DNA of 64,000 bases from the NCBI RefSeq assembly GCF_002860405.1, contig NZ_NMWV01000002.1, forward strand, positions 1 through 64,000, in the 5' to 3' direction. Position numbers and translations under genes: made by a program. This document shows, piece after piece, positions 1 to 8,380 of the stretch (position 1 is its first letter; the number at the start of each line of letters is the position of its first letter). Below the pieces are notes generated by a model that saw only the letters and a program-made list of their open reading frames with translations, was not told the origin of the DNA and did not search any database. This DNA comes from Bifidobacterium imperatoris. GTDB lineage: Bacteria > Actinomycetota > Actinomycetes > Actinomycetales > Bifidobacteriaceae.

Positions 1-210
1 ATCGAACACACGCTCGCGACCGTGAACCCGGCCGAGCTCGTCCGCCGCATCCACGACATCCAGGACCGGCTCGAAGCACTGGCGGCACCGCGCACCGCGC
101 GGCTGGCCAGACGCATGGGCCCGGACATGGCATACTTGAACAAGACGCTCGCCCGGATCGCGGGCGTCGAACCGGAAGACGACGAAACCCCACAAGCCGA
201 CGCGGACTAG
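1..210 (+). CDS. C-terminal fragment of a probable transposase/integrase (5' end outside window)
   Basis: The reading frame is open from the first base of the window and stops with TAG at 208-210, so only the last 69 residues are visible. The fragment is Arg/Ala-rich and helical (a NPAELVRRIHDIQDRLEAL-type segment) and ends in an acidic tail. Such tails are found at the C-termini of some DDE integrase-core transposases, but no catalytic motif lies inside the window. The short direct repeats just downstream would fit an element end. The family cannot be named from this piece; it could also be a non-mobile protein. Confidence 0.4.
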   Translation: MEHTLATVNPAELVRRIHDIQDRLEALAAPRTARLARRMGPDMAYLNKTLARIAGVEPEDDETPQADAD

Positions 211-230
211 GATTTCACGCTCACCACAGG

Positions 231-275
231 TGAGGCACCACTCCGGATTACGCGCTCATTTTCAAATGAGGCACC
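231..275. repeat. Two direct copies of TGAGGCACC after the transposase-like tail
   Basis: TGAGGCACC occurs at 231-239 and 267-275, 36 bp apart, in the gene-free stretch behind the truncated left-edge ORF. Repeated short boxes at an element terminus are usual for several IS families, so this may be the right end of the element whose tail is at 1-210. The other end is outside the window. Nothing else is visible between 276 and 346. Confidence 0.3.
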
Positions 276-346
276 TCGATTGTGCGCAAATCTGTGGGCA
301 AGGGAGATGCCCTAAACTCAAAGTTTTACTGATCTGTTATAGAAAA

Positions 347-394
347 AGGTCGCTGTGCGATGCTCTGAATAATCAGGACATCGCACAGCGACCT
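347..394 (-). terminator. Rho-independent terminator, minus strand
   Basis: A perfect 16-bp inverted repeat (347-362 and 379-394) with a 16-nt loop is followed on the minus strand by TTTTTCT. It lies 25 nt after the stop of the tiny ORF at 419-481 and would end transcripts coming from the MFS gene or from that ORF. Confidence 0.75.
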
Positions 395-418
395 ATGCAA
401 GAACTATTGCCCGTAACC

Positions 419-481
419 TCACAGGCGGCAGAGTGCTGCTGCAGCAAGGGTGGTGATAGTTGCGATAGTAATGGCGGCCAT
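419..481 (-). CDS. Tiny hydrophobic peptide ORF (20 aa)
   Basis: A 20-residue ORF starts at ATG 481 with a good Shine-Dalgarno (AGGAAGG, 9 nt upstream). It encodes an almost purely Ala/Ile/Thr/Leu peptide ending in LCRL, long enough for one membrane helix. A strong terminator (347-394) sits 25 nt behind the stop and the MFS stop codon is 114 nt upstream, so this looks like a stand-alone short transcript or the tail of the MFS mRNA. Single-helix peptides of this kind include type I toxins and transporter-associated small proteins. No homology is recognised and a function cannot be assigned. Confidence 0.4.
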   Translation of the reverse strand: MAAITIATITTLAAAALCRL

Positions 482-594
482 AAGAACTTCCTTCCTCTCT
501 TTTCCAATAGCCGGAACTGGATAGTAGTGGCAGGGGTGCGACAAGGAAGGCGAGGACTGTTCGCTTTTTGGACGGCGATGCATTGAAGGCGGTC

Positions 595-1875
595 TTATGA
601 GCGGCGGGCACTTGGATTTGCTTCATTGTGATTCGTCAGTAGGTAGATGCCGATGGCCATCGGCATGGTGAGCATCAATATCGGGTAGAACCATGCCAAA
701 TCAACATTGGCGTAGAGTGCGCCGCCAATGATTGGCCCCAATGCCATGCCCAAGTCAAGACCAATGTAGTACGTAGCATTTCCGCGGCCGCCATGCCCGG
801 TGCCGGCCAGCCGCACGGCAGAGGATTGGCTGACCGAACTCATGATGCCGTACGATGCAGCCATGAAAATGGAGGCGATGAACAGCACGCCATTATTGTT
901 GAGCGTGGCCAGCGCACCGAGCGCAACAATCATGCATGCGGCGCAGAACCATAGGAACCATCGGAATGAGCGTCGGTCGAACATGTTGCGCATTGCTACG
1001 CGCAGAATCAGCAGTGCAACGGCATAAAGCGGGAAGAATAGGCTGACATTGATGCTCAGATGGCGAGCTTCCGTATACGTGACGATATAGGACTGCGTGG
1101 CGCAATAGGGGATGGCGAACAGCATGAACACTGCCGCCACTGGAATCACGCGAATGGAAATCACCTGCTCTATGCGATCGCGGAGAGTCGGATACTGCGG
1201 TTGTTGCGATGGCGTACATAGAGGCGTGGATTCTCCGGTGCACGTTCGTGATGTCGAACGTGAGCCGTCTTTGCGAACCAGCAGCACCATGATGAGTGCC
1301 GCGGTCATCGCCGCAGTGGTCACTGCGAAAGCGGCGCGATAGCCCAGTGAGGCGCATATGCGAATGCCGATTGCCGGTCCAAGCGCCATGGCCAGGGCAT
1401 TGGCCAAGCCGTAATACCCCATGGCCTTGCCGATATGCGCCAGCGGAATGAGCGACGACATCCAAGCCGCAAGACATACGGACAGACCGGAAAATCCGAT
1501 ACCATTGATGATTCTGGCTGCAAACAGCGTTGATGCATGAGGGGATGCCACATAGCCGGCATTGGCTGCAATCATCAGCAGGACGGCGATGATGGAGAAC
1601 CGTTTCATCGGTATGCGGTCGCTTAAGCGGCCCGCCCAAGGCCTGCAAAACAGAGAGACGATGTTCATTGTGCCGGCAATGATACCGGCGAACTCTCCGT
1701 TCGCTCCCAAAGAGTGCGAGTAGCCCACAATCAGCGTGGTGCCCATCATGGTGCCGGACATGTAGAAAAAGGCGGCTGTCATGATTAAGATGATGCTGCC
1801 GTTCATGAACGAATCATTGTCTGTGGGCTCATTGGTATGGTCAAAACCTTGTGTTTGTGCCGATAATGCCGGCAT
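595..1875 (-). CDS. Major facilitator superfamily transporter (putative drug exporter)
   Basis: The 426-residue protein has about twelve hydrophobic segments and the MFS loop 2-3 signature GRLSDRIPMKR near residue 65, typical of proton-driven DHA1-type exporters. A start further upstream is open, but AAGGAG at 1885-1890 lies 9 nt before ATG 1875, so this start is preferred (ATG 1881 is too close to it). A Ser/Thr/Arg-rich cytoplasmic loop separates the two halves. The divergent neighbour at 2028-2264 is the remnant of a LysR regulator that may once have controlled it. The substrate is unknown. Confidence 0.8.
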   Translation of the reverse strand: MPALSAQTQGFDHTNEPTDNDSFMNGSIILIMTAAFFYMSGTMMGTTLIVGYSHSLGANGEFAGIIAGTMNIVSLFCRPWAGRLSDRIPMKRFSIIAVLLMIAANAGYVASPHASTLFAARIINGIGFSGLSVCLAAWMSSLIPLAHIGKAMGYYGLANALAMALGPAIGIRICASLGYRAAFAVTTAAMTAALIMVLLVRKDGSRSTSRTCTGESTPLCTPSQQPQYPTLRDRIEQVISIRVIPVAAVFMLFAIPYCATQSYIVTYTEARHLSINVSLFFPLYAVALLILRVAMRNMFDRRSFRWFLWFCAACMIVALGALATLNNNGVLFIASIFMAASYGIMSSVSQSSAVRLAGTGHGGRGNATYYIGLDLGMALGPIIGGALYANVDLAWFYPILMLTMPMAIGIYLLTNHNEANPSARRS

Positions 1876-2027
1876 ATGCATGCTCTCCTTATGCTTTGCT
1901 GCGAATGCAGGCCAATCATCGATAGGCCCCTTGTGCAGCACTTCCAAGCAATGCATTGTAGGGAATCATATGAGTGCACGCAGTGGTCAACTGCTCTCTA
2001 TTATGGGTTGGGTTCACTCTTTTGGTG

Positions 2028-2264
2028 AGTAAGGTTCCCGGTGTCACGTTGATTGACATGGAGCAATACACCTTCGAGGAATTCAATACATGTGCCGCCA
2101 ATGGCGATCTCATCGTCGCGCGAACATTCGGCACCGACATCCACCCGATGATACGCACCATGCCGGTGGAGTGGAATGTAACCATTGGTTACGGATTGTT
2201 CTATCCGATTAATCCATCGGAAGCGGTACGGCTGTTCGTGGACGCGATGACCGCCGTGCGATAG
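2028..2264 (+). pseudogene. Remnant of a LysR-type regulator (C-terminal effector domain only)
   Basis: The frame encodes about 78 residues (core VPGVTLIDMEQYTFEEFN, later MPVEWNVTIGYGLFYP) that read like the last third of a LysR substrate-binding domain. There is no helix-turn-helix and no room for one before the divergent MFS gene. The upstream part of the frame (from about 1974) does not resemble the family. The piece is most simply the leftover of a deleted regulator of the MFS gene. Confidence is moderate because the match is by eye. Confidence 0.5.
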
Positions 2265-2288
2265 CAGTTAGTGCACAGCGAGCGGCTG

Positions 2289-3104
2289 TTATGGCAGGAG
2301 CCGATGCAAGGCTGCAGCCAAGCCGTTGTTATCGACGTGTGGCGCAATCATATCGGCGACTGACTTGGCAGGTGCTGTGCCATTGTCCATTGCCACGCCG
2401 ATGCCTGCGGCCTGAATCATCTCAAGATCGTTTTCGCTGTCCCCAATGGCGATGGTATCGGCTATCGGCACGTTGAGATGCTGAGCAATGGTGGTGAGCG
2501 CGGTTCCCTTGTTGACTCCGGGGATAAGAATTTCACCGTTGTCGTCGCTGGAAGCGTGGATGGATCCGTGGATGATGGTCGCGTATCCGGCAAGTGCATG
2601 TTGCACGTCCTCTATGGTGAGGCTGCCGTCTTCGGGAATATAGAATGTGCCCTTGCGGACCACTGTCGGAGGTTCATCAGGATTGGTAATGGTGTGCCAA
2701 GAGTTGCGCATTTCTGGATATTGCAGCATTTTCTTCCATACGCCAATTCGGTTCAGAAAAGGTATGGTGGCGTGCATGCCGTCAGGGCAGTGCCAGGCGT
2801 ACGACATGGCATGCGCATTGTAGAACGTGGTCGCAGCGTGGATGGATTCTTCCGGCATGTGTTCGTCGATGATGATCTTGCCGTCGAGTTCGGCGCATGC
2901 GCCGCCATCGGAGATGACGCCGTCGAAGCCGAGCTCGAGCACTGGAGGGTCGATATCCAGCGCCGCACGGCCTGAACAAATGAACAGTCGGTGCCCGGCT
3001 TGCTGTGCGCGCTGGCACTCCTTGCGCGCGGACTCGGGGATATGGTGACTGCTATCGAGCAGTGTTCCGTCGATGTCGATGAATACTAATTTGGATGCGC
3101 CCAT
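2289..3104 (-). CDS. HAD-superfamily Cof-type sugar/nucleotide phosphatase
   Basis: The 271-residue protein has HAD motif I near the N-terminus (FIDIDGTLLD, nucleophile Asp11 and acid/base Asp13), a motif II Ser in FICSG, and the C-terminal motif III/IV block KGTALTTIAQ...IAIGDSENDLEM. The long cap insert between residues 85 and 195 is of the C2 type, as in the Cof/YidA family, whose members hydrolyse sugar phosphates and related metabolites. AGGAGA precedes ATG 3104 by 8 nt. It is divergent from the GntR/PTS locus and could dephosphorylate PTS-derived sugar phosphates, but that link is inference. Confidence 0.85.
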   Translation of the reverse strand: MGASKLVFIDIDGTLLDSSHHIPESARKECQRAQQAGHRLFICSGRAALDIDPPVLELGFDGVISDGGACAELDGKIIIDEHMPEESIHAATTFYNAHAMSYAWHCPDGMHATIPFLNRIGVWKKMLQYPEMRNSWHTITNPDEPPTVVRKGTFYIPEDGSLTIEDVQHALAGYATIIHGSIHASSDDNGEILIPGVNKGTALTTIAQHLNVPIADTIAIGDSENDLEMIQAAGIGVAMDNGTAPAKSVADMIAPHVDNNGLAAALHRLLP

Positions 3105-3170
3105 ATGCGTGTTCTCCTATGGAATGCCGACCGCTGTGTCCGGGCTATGGATGATTTCATACGTAAGCGT

Positions 3171-3188
3171 AATTCATTCGAATGAATT
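3171..3188. promoter_or_regulatory. Palindromic operator 1 of the GntR/PTS locus
   Basis: A perfect 18-bp palindrome, AATTCATTCGAATGAATT, shares the TTCGAA core with the sites at 3281 and 4174. TTGGAG at about 3188-3193 and TAAAGA 18 nt further on could form a promoter next to it. It lies in the divergent region between the HAD gene and the GntR gene and is a likely binding site of that regulator. Confidence 0.6.
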
Positions 3189-3280
3189 TTGGAGTAAGGT
3201 GGCGTGTCTCCATAAAGACTTTGGCCTTCAAATGTCGGGATTATGCCGTGGTTTCAGGTGATTCCGCCATATACTTGAAA

Positions 3281-3291
3281 TTATTCGAATA
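3281..3291. promoter_or_regulatory. Operator 2 (TTATTCGAATA) upstream of the GntR gene
   Basis: TTATTCGAATA matches 11 of the 12 bases of the palindrome at 4174-4185. It is followed by a possible -35 (TTGAAG, 3294-3299) and GATAT about 19 nt later. It lies 90 bp before the GntR start and suggests autoregulation. Confidence 0.55.
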
Positions 3292-3380
3292 CTTGAAGGT
3301 TATGCGGCGTTTGGTGATATGAGGTGTCTCGATGTCGAAGATATCACTGGCCGCATGGTTTTCCCATTGGAGGAGTAATT

Positions 3381-4088
3381 ATGGCTGCGAAGCAGCATGA
3401 ATTGGCAACGGACCTCGAGCGTCGTATTGCCGCGGGGGAGTTCTCTGAGACCAACAAGCTGCCCACGGAGGATCAGCTCATTGAGCAGTATGGGGCATCT
3501 CGGTACTGCGTGCGTGGCGCTATCGCTGTGCTCGCTGAGGCGGGTGAAGTGTTTCCTGTACGTGGGTCTGGCGTATTTGTACGCGAGGATCGTGGAGGCA
3601 TGTACATGCCAATCAGTACGTCCTATGGCATTGCGGCTGACTTCCCAGACCGGAAGGTTGTTTCGACGGTGCGCGAGCTCGCTTTGACCCGCACGGATGA
3701 GAAACTGGCGAAACGTATGCGCTGCGACGTGGATGCACCGGTGTGGCGTGTGGTGCGTCTGCGGTGCGTGGATGATCTACCGATTAGTTATGAGACGGCT
3801 TGGTATCTCAAGGAATATGTGCCGTTCCTCAATGAGGAGATAGCATCCGGGTCGTTGTACCGATATATGCGTGAGGATCTGGGATTGCGTTTCGGCTTCA
3901 CCGACAAAGTAATCCATGTGGACTGGTTGGGCGCGGAGGCTGCGCGCCAGTTGGGGCTTGAAGAGGGGGACCCCGCGATTTGCATCGAGGATGATGCATT
4001 CCTGTCTAATGGCAAGCTGTTCAATGCTTCATACAACCTGTATCACTACAAAAACGCGAAGTTCTACTCAATGGCGTCGATGCGTTGA
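3381..4088 (+). CDS. GntR-family transcriptional regulator (HutC/UTRA subfamily) of the PTS operon
   Basis: The 235-residue protein has an N-terminal winged helix (about residues 5-70, with LPTEDQLIEQYGASRYCVRGAI as the recognition segment) and a C-terminal UTRA ligand domain (about 90-230, FNASYNLYHY near the end), which in this family binds sugar phosphates or similar effectors. GGAGG at 3369-3373 selects ATG 3381; an in-frame codon at 3324 has no Shine-Dalgarno. The gene precedes the PTS genes in the same direction, and three similar palindromes surround it. It is therefore predicted to repress its own gene and the operon, with release by the phosphorylated disaccharide; the effector is inference. 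Confidence 0.85.
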   Translation: MAAKQHELATDLERRIAAGEFSETNKLPTEDQLIEQYGASRYCVRGAIAVLAEAGEVFPVRGSGVFVREDRGGMYMPISTSYGIAADFPDRKVVSTVRELALTRTDEKLAKRMRCDVDAPVWRVVRLRCVDDLPISYETAWYLKEYVPFLNEEIASGSLYRYMREDLGLRFGFTDKVIHVDWLGAEAARQLGLEEGDPAICIEDDAFLSNGKLFNASYNLYHYKNAKFYSMASMR

Positions 4089-4135
4089 CGTGGTAACGTA
4101 CCAAAACCGCTGAGGGACGGTGATATTCATTGAAT

Positions 4136-4169
4136 TTGGCGGTGGCTGCACGATTGCGGCCACCGCCAA
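4136..4169. terminator. Strong GC hairpin between the GntR gene and the PTS operon
   Basis: Perfect 11-bp arms TTGGCGGTGGC (4136-4146) and GCCACCGCCAA (4159-4169) enclose 12 nt. There is no clear T-tract on the plus strand (AAAATTATT follows), so it may be a weak terminator or an mRNA 3'-end stabiliser for the GntR transcript. It directly abuts operator 3. Confidence 0.5.
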
Positions 4170-4173
4170 AAAA

Positions 4174-4185
4174 TTATTCGAATAA
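4174..4185. promoter_or_regulatory. Operator 3 (TTATTCGAATAA) upstream of the PTS operon
   Basis: A perfect 12-bp palindrome, TTATTCGAATAA, is embedded in an AT-rich context and is followed immediately by TTGACA (4189-4194), a good -35 box. The palindrome therefore lies where a GntR repressor would block the promoter. A small hairpin (AATCCG 4219-4224 with CGGATT 4235-4240) follows in the leader. Confidence 0.65.
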
Positions 4186-4281
4186 ATTTTGACATGCGGC
4201 GTGTCGCGATAAGTTAACAATCCGTCAAAAACGGCGGATTTCCAACGATTTCATGCGGGAAATACACGTTTTTTCATTAAT

Positions 4282-4332
4282 TTGACTCTCGGTCACTAAC
4301 GGCGTTATGCTACAACATAGTTGTTCGCATAA
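4282..4332 (+). promoter_or_regulatory. Second promoter of the PTS operon with overlapping dyad
   Basis: TTGACT (4282-4287) and TATGCT (4306-4311) are 18 nt apart. The -10 region lies inside an imperfect dyad with outer arms TTATGC (4305-4310) and GCATAA (4327-4332), which could be a second regulatory site. The PTS IIC start is about 75 bp downstream. This is read by eye and not tested. Confidence 0.5.
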
Positions 4333-4408
4333 ATCGTTGATTAACGAATAACTGGACACTGTAAAGCTCGGGCATAGTAGCTTGAGCTTCCAAGGAAGGA
4401 AAATAACG

Positions 4409-5755
4409 ATGAAGGAGAAAATGCAAGCCATCGGCAATGCGATGCTGAATGGCTTCATGAAGTTCGCCAGCCTGAAGGCGCTGGTGGCTCTGAAGGATGG
4501 CTTCATCCTGACCATGCCAGCCACATTGATTGGCTCGCTGTTCCTGTTGCTTGCCAACCTGCCGTTCGAGGGCTATAGCGATTGGATGGCCGGAATCTTT
4601 GGCGATATGTGGAACGTCGGCCTCAACCAGGTCACCACCGCAACGTTCAACATCCTGGCCATCATCGTCGCGGTCGGCATTGGTTATGCTTACGCCCGCA
4701 ATGAGAAGTGCGATGGAATTTCCTCCGGCCTGCTTTCTCTGGTCGCATTCTTCATCGTTTCCCCGTCCTCGATGACCCTGTCCAAGGATAACGTTGAGGC
4801 CCTCGGCAACAAGACCGCCGAGCTTACCGGCATCTTCAACCAGACTTGGACCGGCTCCAACGGCATTATTTCCGCCATTATTATGGGTTTGCTCACCGGC
4901 TGGGTTTACACCGCCTGCATTAAGCACAACCTGAAGATCAAGATGCCTGATGCCGTGCCGCAGGGCGTTACCAACGCCTTCTCCGCCCTTATCCCTGGCC
5001 TGTTCGTCATGACCGGCTCCGCCATCCTGTACCACCTGTGCAAGGCCTTCGGCGGTCTGTCCCTGACCGAGCTCATCTTCAAGATTCTGCAAATCCCGCT
5101 GCAATCCCTGACTGATACTTGGGCTGGCGCCATCATCATTATCCTGCTGATGTCCCTGCTGTTCTGGTGCGGCATTCACGGCGCCAACGTCGTTTCCGGT
5201 GTGGTTACCCCGTTGCTGCTTGCTAACACCCTGAGCAACCAGAAGCTCTTCGATGCCGGTGTCGTTCCCTACACCAAGGCCAATGGCTACCACTACCTGA
5301 CCCCGCAGGTCATTGACTGCTTCTGCAAGTACTCCGGCGTTGGCCTGACCGTGGGCCTGCTGGTCGCAGCTTTGATCTTCGCCAAGTCCGAGCAGATGCG
5401 CACAGTCTCCAAGTTCTCCATCGTGCCTGGCATCTTCGGCATCAACGAGCCTGTGATCTTCGGCCTGCCGATCGTCTTCAACCCGATTATGCTCATTCCG
5501 TTCATCGTGAGCCCGCTCATCGCCATGATCATCATGTACGGTGCAATCTCCGTCGGATTCATCGCTCCGTTCGGTGCCGTCCAGGTGCCGTGGACCACTC
5601 CGCCGATCATCTCCGGCATCATCCTGGGTGGCTGGAAGGCCGCGCTGCTGCAGGTCATCATCGGTGTGATTTCAGTCTTCGTCTACTACCCGTTCGTCAA
5701 GATGCAGGACAAGATCTGCCTCGAACAGGAAGCCGGCGCTGCCGAAGCCAAGTGA
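4409..5755 (+). CDS. PTS lactose/cellobiose-family permease, EIIC
   Basis: The 448-residue polytopic protein (about ten membrane segments) belongs to the lactose/cellobiose EIIC family, which carries the sugar across the membrane while IIB phosphorylates it. The signature NEPVIFGLPIVFNPIMLIPF in the second half, with the conserved Asn-Glu pair, is diagnostic. AAGGAAGG at about 4392-4399 lies 9 nt before ATG 4409; an alternative TTG at 4382 lacks a site. IIB, IIA and a GH1 phospho-glucosidase follow, so the substrate is probably a beta-linked glucose disaccharide or glucoside. The exact sugar is not determined. Confidence 0.9.
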   Translation: MKEKMQAIGNAMLNGFMKFASLKALVALKDGFILTMPATLIGSLFLLLANLPFEGYSDWMAGIFGDMWNVGLNQVTTATFNILAIIVAVGIGYAYARNEKCDGISSGLLSLVAFFIVSPSSMTLSKDNVEALGNKTAELTGIFNQTWTGSNGIISAIIMGLLTGWVYTACIKHNLKIKMPDAVPQGVTNAFSALIPGLFVMTGSAILYHLCKAFGGLSLTELIFKILQIPLQSLTDTWAGAIIIILLMSLLFWCGIHGANVVSGVVTPLLLANTLSNQKLFDAGVVPYTKANGYHYLTPQVIDCFCKYSGVGLTVGLLVAALIFAKSEQMRTVSKFSIVPGIFGINEPVIFGLPIVFNPIMLIPFIVSPLIAMIIMYGAISVGFIAPFGAVQVPWTTPPIISGIILGGWKAALLQVIIGVISVFVYYPFVKMQDKICLEQEAGAAEAK

Positions 5756-5772
5756 TCTGATTCATCACAACG

Positions 5773-5888
5773 TGTGTCCGGCTGCGTGAACGAATTCCCT
5801 TCGCGGCCGGACACATAACCTAAAACTTGCCCCTACCTAACTTGCCAACTGGGGCGTGACGCTGGTTATCACATCGGTGACGCGCCCC
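5773..5888 (+). promoter_or_regulatory. Structured IIC-IIB intergenic region with competing hairpins
   Basis: Between IIC and IIB (206 nt) lies a hairpin with 10-bp arms TGTGTCCGGC (5773-5782) and GCCGGACACA (5806-5815), without a T-tract. Further on, GGGGC at 5851-5855 can pair either with GCCCC at 5829-5833 or with GCCCC at 5884-5888, so two mutually exclusive stems are possible. Hairpins between PTS genes often tune mRNA stability and stoichiometry. A specific switch is only a guess. Confidence 0.4.
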
Positions 5889-5961
5889 GGTATTCATTCT
5901 TTGAGTCAACCCAAAACATACTTTCCAAAAAACAAACCGATTCATTTCAAAGGAGAAAATC

Positions 5962-6261
5962 ATGAAGATCGTACTGTGCTGCTCCGATGGTATGTCCACC
6001 AGCATCCTGGTTCGCAAGATGCAGGATGCCGCTGCTAAGCGTGGAATGGACGCTGACATCTCGGCTATGCCTGTTTCCACTCTTGAGACCAACGCTCAGG
6101 ATGCCGATGTGATTCTGCTCGGCCCGCAGGTTCGCTACATGCTCAGCGATGTCAAGAAGGAGTTCGAGAGCAAGCCGGTTGAGGTCATTGCTCCGCAGGA
6201 TTACGGCATGGCTCGCGGCGACAAGGTTCTGGACTTCGCCCTCAAACTCGCTGGCGAGTGA
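5962..6261 (+). CDS. PTS lactose/cellobiose-family EIIB
   Basis: This 99-residue cytoplasmic protein takes phosphate from IIA on a cysteine and passes it to the incoming sugar. The N-terminus CCSDGMSTS is the IIB phosphate loop, with Cys7 the expected phosphocysteine. The length and the alpha/beta pattern fit the family. AAAGGAG lies 7 nt before the ATG. It is separated from IIC by 206 nt of structured sequence and is followed after 36 nt by IIA. Confidence 0.93.
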   Translation: MKIVLCCSDGMSTSILVRKMQDAAAKRGMDADISAMPVSTLETNAQDADVILLGPQVRYMLSDVKKEFESKPVEVIAPQDYGMARGDKVLDFALKLAGE

Positions 6262-6297
6262 TCGAACGCGGCAGCAAGCACTAGAAAGGCAATGACG

Positions 6298-8080
<1,783 letters not shown>

Positions 8081-8119
8081 CGCATTATTAGACGCATCGA
8101 GCGTACAAGGAGCAATATT

Positions 8120-8380
8120 ATGTCTCAGGAATTCAAGTTCACTGTGTCTGACCCTGCGGGCATGCACGCCCGCCCGGCCGGCCTGTTGGTGGCCAAGGCC
8201 CGCGAATACGAATCGAGCATCATCGTCAGCTATAACGGTAAGTCTGTGGATGCCAAGCGTATTTTCGGCGTCATGGGGCTCGGCGTTAAGCAAGGCGACG
8301 AAGTTACTGTCAAGGTTGAGGGTAGCGACGAGGACAAGGCTGCCGCCGAGTTCGAACAGTTCCTCAAGGAGAACCTGTGA
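8120..8380 (+). CDS. ptsH: Phosphocarrier protein HPr
   Basis: The 86-residue HPr carries phosphate from Enzyme I to IIA proteins. GMHARPAG contains the phosphohistidine, His16. At the position of the regulatory serine of Firmicutes HPr (Ser46 in KSIMGVM) this protein has Arg47 (AKRIFGVMGLG), so HPr kinase-type phosphorylation is not possible at that site. AAGGAG precedes the ATG. The gene overlaps ptsI by one base of an ATGA junction and sits in a sugar-specific operon. Confidence 0.95.
   Translation: MSQEFKFTVSDPAGMHARPAGLLVAKAREYESSIIVSYNGKSVDAKRIFGVMGLGVKQGDEVTVKVEGSDEDKAAAEFEQFLKENL

Noticed and set aside
230..586. 118-codon ORF on the plus strand
   Set aside because: It runs through the minus-strand terminator and opposite the tiny ORF, has no ribosome site and no recognisable protein features.
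4310..5293. 327-codon minus-strand ORF opposite the IIC gene
   Set aside because: It is a shadow of the IIC gene with biased composition (Gly/Gln/Asn-rich) and no ribosome site.
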